In this document: positions 42,628 to 52,228 of the stretch, piece by piece
How positions within the stretch are numbered: the first letter of the stretch is position 1
How the letters are laid out: the number at the start of each line of letters is the position of its first letter
From: Acetispira formosa (nom. nud.)
Lineage (GTDB): Bacteria; Desulfobacterota; Desulfarculia; Adiutricales; Adiutricaceae
Direction of reading: 5' to 3'
Length of the DNA stretch: 64,000 nt
Assembly: GCA_023525915.1 (NCBI GenBank)
Contig: CP026657.1
Span: forward strand, 682,001-746,000
Position numbers and translations under genes: made by a program
The notes under the pieces: model-generated
The model's input: the letters and a program-made list of their open reading frames with translations, nothing else
Databases searched by the model: none
Told to the model about the DNA's origin: nothing

Positions 42628-44436
42628 ATGAAGTTGGGAAGCAAAATTGTTCTTGGATTTGCCGCCACCAATATCATTTATGTGATACTGTCGGCTTTCA
42701 TATTTCTCTCGGCCCAGCCGGTGCGACGCGACTCCAGCGTCCTGAGCCTCGATCTTCTGCCCATGCTGGACCAGGCCAGTGAAGTCCAGTACGCCACGGC
42801 CATGGAAGGCTATATGACCCAGGAATACAGCCACACCATAAACGCCGACACCCTGGTGCGCTCACTGATTTATAATGCCGATGCGGTCAAATACCTCGGA
42901 CTGCTTGAAAAAAATATCACCGGGTCCCCCTCCCTCCAGACCCAGGAGCTTAACAACGGGCTGAAGGGCGTTATCAATAATTACCGCGAATTCAGAAAAT
43001 TATCTGAGCTTCTGCCGTCCAGGCTCCAGATCATCAATACCAGCGTGGAAAGCGTGGTTTACGGTCAGGAGGGCTTGGCGGCCAAGCTGGCTGAATATCT
43101 GGCCAACGAATATAAGGCCCAAAGTAAGGAAATCAAGGACGGCGCCGGTGAGGACGCGCTGGGCAGACGGGCCAAACGGATAGGCTTACTGGGCAATCTG
43201 GAAAATTTAGGCAACAGTCTGGTCGTCAGCACCCTCCGGGCCAGGTATGAAGGTGATCTGGAAGAATTGCAACGCGGCTATGGTTTTCTGGAGCAATCCA
43301 TGAAGCTGATTGCCGAATTGGAACAGAGCAGCACCACCGTCATTTCCCGCCGTCTGGCTGAGGAAGTGAAAAGCATGGTCAATGAAAATATCCAGGTTAT
43401 TCGAGACCTTGAGGAAGCCATGAAGCTGTCGGCTGAGGAAACAGTCCGCCGCAACGCCCTGGCCGACGCCACCATCAATCAGGCCTCCGCCCTCCGTGAA
43501 GCCGGGAACATGAGATCTCAGCAGGTGGCCGACAACTCCACCCAAGCCTTGAACAATGTGATTCTCTCGCTGGCCATTGGGGTGGTGTGCGTCCTGATCA
43601 TCAGCAGCGTCATGGCCTTCACCATCACCCGCGGCATCACTAAACCCATTAACATCCTCATCGGCCAGTTATCGGACGGCTCTCACGATGTGGATCAGGC
43701 CGCCAATGAACTTTCCGGCTCCTCCACTGAACTGGCCAACGGAGCCAGGAATAACGCGGAAAGTTTGGCTGAAACTTCGGCCGCCCTGGAAGAGTTATCA
43801 TCCATGACCCAGCGCAATTCCGACAATTCCTTTGAGGCCAACAGCCTGATGACCCAGGCCAATGACGCGGTGGGCCGGGCCAAGGATTCCATGGAAAAAG
43901 TCATCACGGCCATGAATGAAATTTCCGCCTCGGGTGACGAAATCAGTAAAATTATCAAAACTATTGATGAAATAGCCTTTCAAACCAATCTTCTGGCCCT
44001 GAACGCGGCTGTGGAAGCCGCCCGGGCCGGTGAGGCCGGGGCCGGTTTTGCCGTGGTGGCCGATGAAGTGCGCAACCTGGCCACCCGCTCTGCCGAAGCG
44101 GCCAAGAGCACGGCTGACCTCATAGCCTCCACCATCACCAATATTAACTCCGGCTCTGAACTGGTCTCCCTTACGGCTGAAAATTTCTCCACCATGGAAT
44201 CCCACACCAACAAGGTGGCCCAGCTTCTGGGCGCGGTGGCCGAGGCCTCCCGCGAACAGTCACAGGGCATCAGCCAGATTAACGACGCCATGGTGGTTAT
44301 GGATAAGGTCACCCAGTCCAATTCCTCCTCGGCCAATGAATCGGCCGGGGCGGCCTCACGGCTGTCGGCCCAGGCGGCCAATCTTTTGTCAGCGGTGGAT
44401 GAATTGACCATTCTTATACACGGACGTCGACAATAG
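42628..44436 (+). CDS. Methyl-accepting chemotaxis protein next to a binding protein
   Basis: A 602-residue receptor of the same type as 39149-41086. TM1 ~6-28, periplasmic helical domain ~30-305, TM2 ~308-333, HAMP and the signalling core [20 protein letters not shown] near 446. The N-terminal start [15 protein letters not shown] parallels [15 protein letters not shown] of the other. It lacks a C-terminal tether. ATG 42628 has GCGGAGA upstream and is preferred to ATG 42607. Given the binding-protein gene immediately before it, the receptor may sense that protein in its ligand-bound form; this is inferred from order only. Confidence 0.93.
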   Translation: MKLGSKIVLGFAATNIIYVILSAFIFLSAQPVRRDSSVLSLDLLPMLDQASEVQYATAMEGYMTQEYSHTINADTLVRSLIYNADAVKYLGLLEKNITGSPSLQTQELNNGLKGVINNYREFRKLSELLPSRLQIINTSVESVVYGQEGLAAKLAEYLANEYKAQSKEIKDGAGEDALGRRAKRIGLLGNLENLGNSLVVSTLRARYEGDLEELQRGYGFLEQSMKLIAELEQSSTTVISRRLAEEVKSMVNENIQVIRDLEEAMKLSAEETVRRNALADATINQASALREAGNMRSQQVADNSTQALNNVILSLAIGVVCVLIISSVMAFTITRGITKPINILIGQLSDGSHDVDQAANELSGSSTELANGARNNAESLAETSAALEELSSMTQRNSDNSFEANSLMTQANDAVGRAKDSMEKVITAMNEISASGDEISKIIKTIDEIAFQTNLLALNAAVEAARAGEAGAGFAVVADEVRNLATRSAEAAKSTADLIASTITNINSGSELVSLTAENFSTMESHTNKVAQLLGAVAEASREQSQGISQINDAMVVMDKVTQSNSSSANESAGAASRLSAQAANLLSAVDELTILIHGRRQ

Positions 44437-44454
44437 TTTTTTGCCTACATTCCT

Positions 44455-44493
44455 AAAAAACCAGACCCAAATAGCCTTGGTCCGGTTTTTTTT
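44455..44493 (+). terminator. Terminator of the second chemoreceptor gene
   Basis: AAAAAACCAGACC pairs with GGTCCGGTTTTTT with one mismatch, followed by eight T. Confidence 0.85.
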
Positions 44494-44659
44494 GCTGTTT
44501 TTCAAAAACGACATTGCAATTAAGAATCAATAGCATTATACTTCCAATACATACACCACTGACTTTCATCAGTTGACAAAAAACGTCCCCTTTTATGGAG
44601 CACCATTTTTGTTGCCGTGAAATCAGTGTTTTTTTCACAATCCAGAAAAGGAGTAACAC

Positions 44660-44902
44660 ATGTACGGATGGAGAATCGCCATGTTCGGACTGGGTGTCCT
44701 CGTCGGAGCCATTGGCGCCACGGCCCTTTCCAGCCGCCCTTCACGTCTTAAGGACGGGGCGGCCACTGTTCTCAGCCACGGCATGGCAGTGAAGCGCAAA
44801 GCGCAGACTGTGGTGGAAACGGCCCGTGAAAACATTGAGGATCTGGTGGCTGAAGCCGATCAGAAGCTGGCCGAGCGCCAGGCGGCCCCGGTTCAGGAAT
44901 AA
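44660..44902 (+). CDS. Small membrane-anchored protein, DUF6110/PacL-like, next to a P-type ATPase
   Basis: An 80-residue protein. Residues ~6-26 are a membrane segment (IAMFGLGVLVGAIGATAL), and ~30-75 an Ala/Lys/Glu amphipathic helix (RLKDGAATVLSHGMAVKRKA, then QTVVETARENIEDLVAEA). This layout matches DUF6110-type proteins encoded by P-type metal ATPases and the mycobacterial PacL/DUF1490 proteins, which aid CtpC-like pumps. The acidic His-rich metal tail of PacL1 is missing; the C-terminus here is ERQAAPVQE. AAAGGAG precedes the ATG. A terminator at 44911 separates it from the ATPase, so it may be made in excess. Pattern-based call. Confidence 0.7.
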   Translation: MYGWRIAMFGLGVLVGAIGATALSSRPSRLKDGAATVLSHGMAVKRKAQTVVETARENIEDLVAEADQKLAERQAAPVQE

Positions 44903-44910
44903 GCCTCACC

Positions 44911-44945
44911 GCCGCCTCCATAGGACGGAGGCGGCGTTTTTCCTG
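44911..44945 (+). terminator. Terminator between the small membrane protein and the ATPase
   Basis: GCCGCCTCC pairs with GGAGGCGGC around a 7-base loop, then GTTTTTCC. Partial read-through would lower ATPase expression relative to the small protein. Confidence 0.85.
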
Positions 44946-45024
44946 GTCTTTACGATATGCGGACCTCTAAGGCTGACAGCTCTTTGAAAGCCAGGCGGAA
45001 GTGTACCGGCAGAAGGATGTATTA

Positions 45025-47151
45025 ATGGATGGAGTAATTGCCGCCGATATTCGCGGGCGGCTAAGAATAAGATTTCAACCCGGCCTTATGGGCCCGGCCG
45101 ACCTTGAAAGCTTTCAGAAGAAGCTGAACGGGCCGCAAAACCTCATAAGCCTGACTCTCAATACCCTAACTTCCAGTCTCTTGATAGTATATAAGGCCGA
45201 TGAAGAATTCAGAAACGGCCTGATGAGGGCCCTGGCCGATTTTTCTCCGGCCGGACCGCCCGCCTCTTGTCCCGTCTCCGTCTATCCGCCGCCGGAAGAA
45301 CAAATGCCGCCCAATCCCATTTGGCGTCATCTGGTCCACAAGGCGCTGCCGCTGTCCATTCGTTCGGTTTTTCATGTTTTCAAGTCCATTCCGCATATTT
45401 TCTCCGGCCTGGGTTCGCTTTTAAAAGGCTATCTGTCCGTTGAGGTGCTGGACGCCTCGGCCCTGCTGGTCTGTTTTCTGAGGCGCGATTTCCGCTCGGC
45501 CGGAACGCTTCTGTTTTTCTTCGCCCTCAGTCACTATCTGGAAGTTTGGGCCAGAAAGAGCTCCAGGGCCGAATTATATAAAAGCCTGGCCGCCCAGGTG
45601 GAAAAAGTCTGGGTCCGCACTGAAGACGGCAGCGAAATATTGGTGGATGAAAGCGAACTGAAAGAGGGCGACGTCATCATCATCCGGGCCGGCAGCCCCG
45701 TGCCGGTGGACGGCATTGTGGTCGACGGCGAGGCCCTGGTCAATCAGGCCTCCATGACCGGCGAACCTTTGGCCGTGCGCCGTGTGCCCGGCGGCGCTGT
45801 TTTTGCCGGTACTTCGGTGGAAGAAGGCTGGCTGGCCGTGCGGGCCGACAAGGTCGGCACCGGCACCAGGGTCCGCTCCATCATGCGCTACATCGAAGAA
45901 TCGGAAGCCTCCAAAGCCGGCATTCAGGGCCGGGCCGAACGGCTGGCCGATTCCATTGTGCCCTTCAGCTTCATTTTAAGCGCCCTGGTCTACCTCATCA
46001 CCCGCGATCCCATCAAGGCCGGGAACGTCCTGCTGGTGGATTATTCCTGCGCCATCAGGCTCTCCACCCCGCTGGCCGTTCTCTCGGCCATGCGGGAGGG
46101 CAACGAAAACGGCCTCTTGATCAAGGGCGGCCGTTTCCTTGAGGAAATCGCGGCCGCCGACGCCATTGTCTTCGACAAGACCGGCACCCTCACCGAAGCC
46201 CGGCCGGAAGTGGCCGCCGTGATTCCCTTTGACGGTTTCAACCGGTCTGAGGCCCTCCGGCTGGCCGCCTGCCTGGAAGAGCATTTCCCCCATCCGGTGG
46301 GCCGGGCCGTGGTGCGGCAGGCCAGGGTGGAAAACCTCAATCACGAAGAGGAACATGCCCAGGTCGATTATGTGGTGGCCCACGGCATTTCCTCAACCTG
46401 GCGCGGCCGCAAGGTTATTCTGGGCAGCCGCCATTTTGTGGTTGAAGATGAGGGAGTGGGCCTCAACCCGGATGAGGAGGCCGCCGCCGGTGCTGAAGCC
46501 GGCCTGGGCCGCAGTGTGCTCTACATGGCGGTGGGGGGGCAATTGGCGGCCTTGATTTCCATTGCCGACAAGGTCCGCCCGGACGTGCGTGAAACACTGA
46601 CCGCCCTCCGTGAAGACGGCTTCAAGCGGGCCGTGATGCTGACGGGCGACGTCAGGCGCACGGCTGAAGCCCTGGCCGGGCAGACCGGTTTCACCGAATT
46701 CAAATCCGACATGCTGCCGGACGAAAAGGCCCGGTTTGTGGAACGGATGGCTGAAGAGGGACAGCGGGTGATCATGGTCGGCGACGGCCTGAACGATTCA
46801 GCCGCCCTTTCGCGGGCCAGGGTGGGCATATCCATGAGCGACAGCTCGGCCCTGGCCAGGGATGTGGCCAACGTCATCATTCTCAACGGCCGTTTGTCCA
46901 ATATCCACACGGCCCGCCGCCTCTCGGAAAAGACCATGCGCCGCATCAAAAGCAATTACCGGCTGATTGTGGGCCTGAACACCGCCTTTCTGGGGCTGGG
47001 GCTATTCGGTCTGGCCGGGCCGGGCCTGACCGCGCTTCTCCACAACGCCACCACGGCCGCCGTGGCCTGGCGCAGCACCCGGAGTTTTTTGCGGCCGGAC
47101 GACTTCATGAATTCACCGGAGGTAATTCCGGGGCCATCGGAGGAAATATGA
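45025..47151 (+). CDS. Heavy-metal transporting P-type ATPase (P1B, DYSC type)
   Basis: A 708-residue cation pump. Residues ~1-75 form an HMA_2-like domain with no CxxC. Actuator motif SMTGEPL is near 245, phosphorylation motif DKTGTLT with D384, hinge GDGLNDS near 586. The transport-site helix reads DYSCAIRLSTPLAVLSAM with C342, instead of the CPC or SPC of copper and zinc/cadmium pumps. This variant is shared with CtpC-type ATPases linked to manganese or zinc export. ATG 45025 has AAGGA upstream; GTG 45001 is less likely. An HMA-like gene overlaps its end by 4 bases (ATGA). Confidence 0.9.
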   Translation: MDGVIAADIRGRLRIRFQPGLMGPADLESFQKKLNGPQNLISLTLNTLTSSLLIVYKADEEFRNGLMRALADFSPAGPPASCPVSVYPPPEEQMPPNPIWRHLVHKALPLSIRSVFHVFKSIPHIFSGLGSLLKGYLSVEVLDASALLVCFLRRDFRSAGTLLFFFALSHYLEVWARKSSRAELYKSLAAQVEKVWVRTEDGSEILVDESELKEGDVIIIRAGSPVPVDGIVVDGEALVNQASMTGEPLAVRRVPGGAVFAGTSVEEGWLAVRADKVGTGTRVRSIMRYIEESEASKAGIQGRAERLADSIVPFSFILSALVYLITRDPIKAGNVLLVDYSCAIRLSTPLAVLSAMREGNENGLLIKGGRFLEEIAAADAIVFDKTGTLTEARPEVAAVIPFDGFNRSEALRLAACLEEHFPHPVGRAVVRQARVENLNHEEEHAQVDYVVAHGISSTWRGRKVILGSRHFVVEDEGVGLNPDEEAAAGAEAGLGRSVLYMAVGGQLAALISIADKVRPDVRETLTALREDGFKRAVMLTGDVRRTAEALAGQTGFTEFKSDMLPDEKARFVERMAEEGQRVIMVGDGLNDSAALSRARVGISMSDSSALARDVANVIILNGRLSNIHTARRLSEKTMRRIKSNYRLIVGLNTAFLGLGLFGLAGPGLTALLHNATTAAVAWRSTRSFLRPDDFMNSPEVIPGPSEEI

Positions 47152-47684
47152 TCACCAGTTTTATCAAAGGGCGAATTCGCCTGCGTGAAGCCGACTTCAC
47201 CGATCCTGAAATGGCGGATTCGGTGGCCCAGGCCGTCAAATCCTTTCCGGGCGTGACCGGGGTTCAGGTCAATACCAGAACCGGGAGCCTCCTCATTACT
47301 TATGATTCCGAACAGGTGGATATGGAAACGGCCATTGAAGCCATTGCCGCCGTATCGCCTGATAGCGCGGCTCAACTGACCGCCATGCTGAAAGAGGAAG
47401 AGGAAGCGGCCCCGCCCGCGGATTTGGGGGCCGAATCGGATTTACTGGACATCCTGCCCATATCCGCGCCGGATATCCAGCCCAAACGCGGCCGGCGCGG
47501 GCTGGGCGGACTGCGGCCTGAAGCTATCGAATACGCGGGCATGGCGGCGGCCTTTGTCGTCTGCACCAGTTCGGCCTTTTTGCGCTCCAAAGGGCTGCAT
47601 GTCTACAGCGGCCTGACTTTAGCCGGGATGACGGTTCAGCATATTTATAAATACCGCAAACGCCTCCTGGCCATGTTCAGATAA
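47148..47684 (+). CDS. HMA_2-like metal-pump accessory protein
   Basis: A 178-residue protein whose first ~75 residues (SFIKGRIRLREADFTDPEMA, then FPGVTGVQVNTRTGSLLITYDSE) form a ferredoxin-like HMA_2 fold related to the N-terminus of the ATPase, also without CxxC. An acidic linker (LKEEEEAAPPADLGAESDLL) leads to a hydrophobic stretch near 125-140 (GMAAAFVVCTSSAFL) and ends in a basic YKYRKRLLAMFR. Start overlaps the ATPase stop by 4 bases, so the two are translationally coupled. Likely membrane-associated partner of the pump; no function is proved for the family. Confidence 0.8.
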   Translation: MITSFIKGRIRLREADFTDPEMADSVAQAVKSFPGVTGVQVNTRTGSLLITYDSEQVDMETAIEAIAAVSPDSAAQLTAMLKEEEEAAPPADLGAESDLLDILPISAPDIQPKRGRRGLGGLRPEAIEYAGMAAAFVVCTSSAFLRSKGLHVYSGLTLAGMTVQHIYKYRKRLLAMFR

Positions 47685-47710
47685 AGTATCTTCTTCTTTG
47701 TTATTGATAA

Positions 47711-47752
47711 CGCCCTGAATCAGCTTTCAAAAGCTCTTCAGGGCGCTTGATT
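47711..47752 (+). terminator. Terminator of the metal-export operon
   Basis: CGCCCTGAA pairs with TTCAGGGCG, with an inner AGCTTT/AAAGCT stem, followed by CTTGATTTTT. Confidence 0.8.
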
Positions 47753-47953
47753 TTTGAACCAAGTGATGATAGGCTTATCGCTTCAGCGATATGTATCCGA
47801 AACGCCGCGACCAGGGCGTTCCGGTCAATTATTGCCGCCTCCGGCGGCGTCACCAAAAAAAGGGGCACCAAGCCGCTTCCCGGCCGAAAGCCCTGGCAGG
47901 TCGAAAACGCCGCATCGGACCAGTCCAGTGCGGACCACGCACAAGGAGATAAT

Positions 47954-48706
47954 ATGAGAAAACTAATTGCTCTGGCTCTGTTCGTCGCCTTGGCCTGTAT
48001 GGCCGCACCGGCCCTGGCCCAGAAAAAAATCACCATCGCCAGCGACGCCACCTGGCCGCCGATGGAGTACATTAATTCCAACAAAGAACTGGTCGGTTTT
48101 TCAGTGGACTACATGAAGGCGGCCGCTGAAGCGGGCGGCTATGAAGTCGAAATCATCAACGCCGCCTGGGACGGCATTTTCGCGGGCCTGTTGAACAAGC
48201 AGTATGACGCCATCTGCTCTTCCGTCACCATCACTGAGGAACGGAAGAAATCCATGGATTTCAGCATCCCCTATTTCACCGTGCGCCAAGCCATTATCGT
48301 GCCCAAGGATTCCCCGGTCAAAAGCCTTGAGGATCTGAAGGGCAAAAAAGCCGGCAGCCAGATCAGCACCACCGGCACTTTCGCCGTCAACAAAGCCGGC
48401 GGCATCCAGTCCATCACTTTTGATGAAGTCGGTTTGGCCGTGGAAGACCTCTTCATCGGCCGTATTGACGCGGTAGTCTGTGATGACGCGGTGGCCTCCA
48501 ATTTCATTATGGAAAATGAAAAATACAAGGATGCCCTGAAAATCGCGGCCGTCCTGGATACGCCCGACGCTGAGGAACACTATGGCGTGGCCGTCCGCAA
48601 GGGCAACACCGAGATTCTGGAATTGATCAATAAGGGTATTGAAGGCGTCAAGGCCTCCGGCGAAGAGCAGATACTGATCAACAAGTGGATTCTGGCTGAA
48701 GAGTAA
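47954..48706 (+). CDS. Amino-acid ABC transporter binding protein (SBP family 3)
   Basis: A 250-residue periplasmic binding protein. The signal peptide (residues 1-22) ends ALA. The mature part (KITIASDATWPPMEYINSNK, DAICSSVTITEERKKSMDFSIPYFTVRQA, KKAGSQISTTGTFAVNKAGG) follows family 3 throughout. It precedes a permease and an ATPase gene in the usual order, so it is the transporter's own binding protein. AAGGAGAT lies 4 bases before the ATG. A strong hairpin after the stop should limit read-through into the permease, giving more binding protein than membrane components. It is similar in layout to the protein at 41736. Confidence 0.93.
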   Translation: MRKLIALALFVALACMAAPALAQKKITIASDATWPPMEYINSNKELVGFSVDYMKAAAEAGGYEVEIINAAWDGIFAGLLNKQYDAICSSVTITEERKKSMDFSIPYFTVRQAIIVPKDSPVKSLEDLKGKKAGSQISTTGTFAVNKAGGIQSITFDEVGLAVEDLFIGRIDAVVCDDAVASNFIMENEKYKDALKIAAVLDTPDAEEHYGVAVRKGNTEILELINKGIEGVKASGEEQILINKWILAEE

Positions 48707-48719
48707 CGACTTATGATAA

Positions 48720-48752
48720 CAAGGGGCCGGTTGAATCCGGCCCCTTGCATGT
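48720..48752 (+). terminator. Hairpin between binding protein and permease genes
   Basis: CAAGGGGCCGG pairs with CCGGCCCCTTG around TTGAAT, with a weak CATGTTT tract. Probably an attenuator setting component ratios. Confidence 0.8.
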
Positions 48753-48784
48753 TTAGCCCTGTGGAAGCCTTACCGATCATTTAT

Positions 48785-48845
48785 GGTACACCGACACGCA
48801 CTGTCCGCCGTCTGTTCAGGGCATGTTGACCGTGCGCCGGTAAAA
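48785..48845 (-). repeat. GGCGCAC-type palindromic repeat (family I)
   Basis: The minus strand reads TTTTTACCGGCGCACGG, a folded interior, then CAGTGCGTGTCGG. It closely resembles 3598-3648 and lies in the leader of the permease. Confidence 0.55.
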
Positions 48846-48871
48846 ATAAGAAATTTTGTCAGTGAATCAAA

Positions 48872-49813
48872 ATGACTAAACCGTATAAAAAAAGACGTAT
48901 TGACCAGGCCATGATGAGGGACGCCAATCCCGGACAGGAACCGACCATCACCATTGACATCGGCGATGGTCCGGCCATACCCCGACCGGCCGATCCAGGT
49001 CTATATTCGGCCTGGAAATTCGTTATGGTGGCTGTGCCCTGCCTGTTGCTTTTCCTGACCACCTATGACAAGCTGGCCGCCTCCATAGCCTCTTGGCTGC
49101 CCTCATCAGTTGAGGACGGAACCTTGGGCCGCCTTGGCGCATACCTGGGGGAAGTGTCGGAAAAGGGCAATAATTACCGTGATTTCTTCTTTTTCATGCC
49201 CGACGGTCTGGCCGTTACCTTTCAGATAACCATCTACAGCATCGGAGTGGCCCTGTTTCTGGGCATAATCACCGGCCTGTGCCGCATTTCCAAAATAAAG
49301 ATCGTCAATTTCAGCGCCTCGGTCTATGTTGAGGTGGTGCGGGGCATTCCCCTTTTGGTTCAGCTTTTCTACATCTATTACGCTATCGGCCACCTGGTGA
49401 CCGTGCCGCCCATGGTGACGGCCGTCTCGGCCATCAGTTTCTGTTACGGCGCGTATATGGGTGAAGTGGTCAGAAGCGGCATAGAGGCCATTGACCGGGG
49501 CCAGCGGGAAGCGGCCATGAGTCTGGGGTTTACGCCTTTCCAGTCCATGATTTATGTGATCCTGCCTCAGGCCATCCGCACAATTCTGCCGCCCATCGGC
49601 AACGAGTGCATTGCCATGCTGAAGGATTCATCGATGGTTTCCATTGTGGCCGTGCCGGACATCATGCGCCGGGCCCGCGAATTCGCCTCCACCTCCTTCG
49701 CCTACTTCGAAGCCTATACCACAGTGACCCTGGTCTATCTGTTCATGACGCTTCTTCTTTCAAAACTGGTTTCAATGACAGAAATACATATGGGGAAAAA
49801 TGAGCGACGCTGA
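48872..49813 (+). CDS. Polar amino-acid ABC transporter permease
   Basis: A 313-residue inner-membrane permease of the HisM/GlnP type. A ~45-residue charged N-terminal extension precedes TM1 (~50-68). Typical family elements are [49 protein letters not shown], and the EAA loop [32 protein letters not shown] that contacts the ATPase. It overlaps the ATPase gene by 14 bases. The start codon has no strong SD: the repeat I copy and AT-rich bases directly precede it. With the binding protein at 47954 it makes an importer for a polar amino acid, of unknown specificity. Confidence 0.92.
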   Translation: MTKPYKKRRIDQAMMRDANPGQEPTITIDIGDGPAIPRPADPGLYSAWKFVMVAVPCLLLFLTTYDKLAASIASWLPSSVEDGTLGRLGAYLGEVSEKGNNYRDFFFFMPDGLAVTFQITIYSIGVALFLGIITGLCRISKIKIVNFSASVYVEVVRGIPLLVQLFYIYYAIGHLVTVPPMVTAVSAISFCYGAYMGEVVRSGIEAIDRGQREAAMSLGFTPFQSMIYVILPQAIRTILPPIGNECIAMLKDSSMVSIVAVPDIMRRAREFASTSFAYFEAYTTVTLVYLFMTLLLSKLVSMTEIHMGKNERR

Positions 49814-50549
49814 AAATCCCGTAATCGTTCTTACGGATGTTTATAAGTATTTTGGTGATTTTGCCGCCCTGACCAAGGTTTCGCTTTCAGTGGCCAAAGG
49901 TGAGAAGGTGGTGTTGGTGGGGCCTTCCGGCAGCGGCAAGAGCACCTTACTGCGCACCATTAACCGCCTGGAGACCATTGATCACGGCAGCATCACCGTG
50001 GGTGGCCGGGATATTTATGATCCCAAGATAAACCTCAACCAGCTCCGCACGACCATGGGCATGGTCTTTCAGAGCTTCAACCTCTTCCGTCACAAGACCG
50101 CGCTGGAAAATGTGACTATGGCCCCGCGCAAAGTTTTGAAAATGTCGGCCAAAGAGGCCGATAAGAGAGGCCTTGACCTTCTGCACAAGGTAGGCATAGC
50201 CGACAAGGCGGGCAACTATCCGGCCCAGCTTTCCGGCGGGCAGCAGCAGCGGGTGGCCATCGCCAGGGCCCTGGCCATGAACCCGGACATCATGCTGTTT
50301 GATGAGCCCACCTCCGCCCTGGACCCGGAAGTGACCCATGAGGTTTTGGACGTTATGGTCAAGCTGGCTGGAGAAGGCATGACCATGGTGGTGGTGACCC
50401 ACGAAATGGGTTTCGCGCGCCAGGTGGCGGACCGGGTTATTTTCATGGATCAGGGGCAGATTGTGGAGGAAGCGCCTCCGGCGGCTTTCTTCGAAAACCC
50501 CGCCTCTGACCGGACCAAATTATTCCTGAAACAGATTCTAGCTTTCTAG
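49800..50549 (+). CDS. Polar amino-acid ABC transporter ATP-binding protein
   Basis: A 249-residue ATPase of the GlnQ/HisP type. Walker A GPSGSGKS near residues 40-47, Q-loop [16 protein letters not shown], signature [16 protein letters not shown] near 140, Walker [14 protein letters not shown] near 160 and switch His in [10 protein letters not shown] near 200. It drives import with the preceding permease. The ATG overlaps the permease end by 14 bases, so expression is coupled. The sequence is complete and of normal length. Confidence 0.95.
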   Translation: MSDAENPVIVLTDVYKYFGDFAALTKVSLSVAKGEKVVLVGPSGSGKSTLLRTINRLETIDHGSITVGGRDIYDPKINLNQLRTTMGMVFQSFNLFRHKTALENVTMAPRKVLKMSAKEADKRGLDLLHKVGIADKAGNYPAQLSGGQQQRVAIARALAMNPDIMLFDEPTSALDPEVTHEVLDVMVKLAGEGMTMVVVTHEMGFARQVADRVIFMDQGQIVEEAPPAAFFENPASDRTKLFLKQILAF

Positions 50550-50580
50550 TACATAGTCAATTTCGTAACCGCATAGACTC

Positions 50581-50720
50581 GCCTGAAGCCGGGGATTGTT
50601 TTTGTCCTGGCGAGGTGAAGGGGGTCTTTAGTCACGGAGCCAGGACACAAACAATCCCCGGCTTCAGGCTCCCACTTCAGCTATGTATACTTTCCCGGCG
50701 GCGGTCACCCACTTTCCGAA
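50581..50720. repeat. Long-hairpin repeat (family III), divergent copy
   Basis: A 30 bp stem (50581-50610 with 50640-50669) has a sequence unlike the other copies, yet its loop contains the reverse complement of GACTAAAGACCCCC, and GGCGGTCACCC follows on the right. Stem changes are compensated on both arms. Confidence 0.8.
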
Positions 50721-50781
50721 TATTCAACATTGACTATGTACTATGTTTTAACCCGGAAAAATCCTGCCAGACTAAAAGACC

Positions 50782-50826
50782 CAAAACCCGGAGCATTTGC
50801 GGCAAATGCTCCGGGTTTTATTTCTT
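50782..50826. terminator. Strong palindromic terminator
   Basis: AAAACCCGGAGCATTTGC pairs with its near-perfect complement CAAATGCTCCGGGTTTT, then ATTTCTTC. It closes the ABC transporter unit. Confidence 0.85.
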
Positions 50827-50936
50827 CAGCTGCAAGCGCATCAAAGTTGCAATGGCGTGTAATCAGCAAAGGTAAAACGCGGAGGGCGGCTCATGTAAGA
50901 AGACCATAACAGTCATCCTGCCCAAACGCCGACGCA

Positions 50937-51093
50937 GACCAGGCCGGGCGGGCGAAAAATTTTCTGTAAGTCGATCGTAATTTTGCTCCCCGGACGGGCA
51001 CAGACTCACCAACCTCTGCTGAAGCCACCCGGCCGGGAATCAGAGAAAATTACGAGCGACGTCAGAAATTTTTTCGCCCGCCCGGCCGGGTTT
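50937..51093 (+). repeat. 157 bp palindromic repeat (family IV), copy 1
   Basis: The ends are inverted: CCGGGCGGGCGAAAAATTT at the left and its complement at the right, with inner inverted AATTTTGCTCCCCGG and CGTAATTT segments. An inverted copy of the same length is at 57896-58052. The remaining bases to 51299 are AT-rich and presumably hold the pirin promoter. Confidence 0.85.
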
Positions 51094-51299
51094 CACCTTT
51101 TTCATTTCCAAGCTATTTACTTGAAATCACTCATCCGGCCCTTGACATTCAAATATAAAATCTTAATACTTATAATGGAGATTTGAACCAGAAAAGATAT
51201 TCTGTTGATGATATAACAGGATTATTTTCTTGTTAAACTGTTTACTATATCTTGCCTGAATCATATTTACATGTATAAATTTAGCAACTGGAGGTAATT

Positions 51300-52154
51300 A
51301 TGAGTGCGCGCGGTATAAAAAAAATAGTGACCGGGCACCCCACCCAGGACGGGGCGGGAGTAAAGCTGGTGCGGGTTCTCGGCAACGGCACTGTAGACGA
51401 TTTTGACCCGTTCCTTATGCTCGACGCCTTTGACTCCACCGACCCTGATGACTATATTCGAGGTTTTCCCTGGCACCCCCATCGGGGCATAGAGACCATA
51501 ACTTATCTGGTGGAAGGCCGTATCGATCATGGCGACAGCCTGGGCAACAGCGGCACCATCAGAAGCGGTGAATGCCAGTGGATGACGGCCGGAAGCGGCA
51601 TTATCCACCAGGAAATGCCTCAGCCGGCCGAACGGATGCTGGGCCTGCAATTCTGGCTTAACCTGCCCCGTGCCCAGAAAATGACTCTTCCGAAATATCA
51701 TGGAGCGACCAGGGAGCAGGTGCCCGTCGCCCATGAACGGGGCGCGGTCATCAGGCTGATTGCCGGTGATTATCACGGCCAGAAGGGAGCTCTGACTCCA
51801 GAGCATATCAAGGCGGTTTTCATCGATGTGAGTGTGGAGCCGGAAACGGAGTGGTTTTTCCAGGCCGATGCGGAGGCCACTATCTATCTTTATATATTGG
51901 AAGGCCAGGCCGAGTTTGATGATACATCCGGCCAGGTGTCCCAAAAACATGCTGTCCTTTTCACTCCAGGTGATGAAATCAGGGTTAAGGCCGGACCGGA
52001 AGGGGTGCGTTTCGTGCTGTGCCAGGCCCGGCCGCTGCATGAACCGGTGGCCTGGGGCGGCCCTATTGTCATGAATACCCGCGAAGAATTGAATCAGGCA
52101 TTTGAGGAACTGGACAACAATACTTTTATCAAGCATGGCGCAGCCTCCAGTTAA
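51300..52154 (+). CDS. Pirin family protein
   Basis: A 284-residue bicupin protein. The N-terminal cupin holds the metal-binding residues in FPWHPHRGIETITYLVEG, DHGDSLGN and the late GSGIIHQEMP; these are the His and Glu ligands of pirins. The C-terminal cupin (residues ~160-275, LYILEGQAEFDDTSG) has no ligands visible. Bacterial pirins include quercetin dioxygenases and regulators of pyruvate metabolism; which applies is not visible. GGAGG precedes the ATG closely. It is a single-gene unit with a terminator at 52195. Confidence 0.93.
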   Translation: MSARGIKKIVTGHPTQDGAGVKLVRVLGNGTVDDFDPFLMLDAFDSTDPDDYIRGFPWHPHRGIETITYLVEGRIDHGDSLGNSGTIRSGECQWMTAGSGIIHQEMPQPAERMLGLQFWLNLPRAQKMTLPKYHGATREQVPVAHERGAVIRLIAGDYHGQKGALTPEHIKAVFIDVSVEPETEWFFQADAEATIYLYILEGQAEFDDTSGQVSQKHAVLFTPGDEIRVKAGPEGVRFVLCQARPLHEPVAWGGPIVMNTREELNQAFEELDNNTFIKHGAASS

Positions 52155-52194
52155 GCCGTATATCCGGCCAGATTATTCCAAAGTATTTCCCCTC

Positions 52195-52228
52195 AAAGCG
52201 CGGCCTGTGCCTCTGGCCGCGCTTTTAT
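52195..52228 (+). terminator. Terminator of the pirin gene
   Basis: AAAGCGCGGCC pairs with GGCCGCGCTTT around a 9-base loop, then TATTTTG. Confidence 0.85.
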
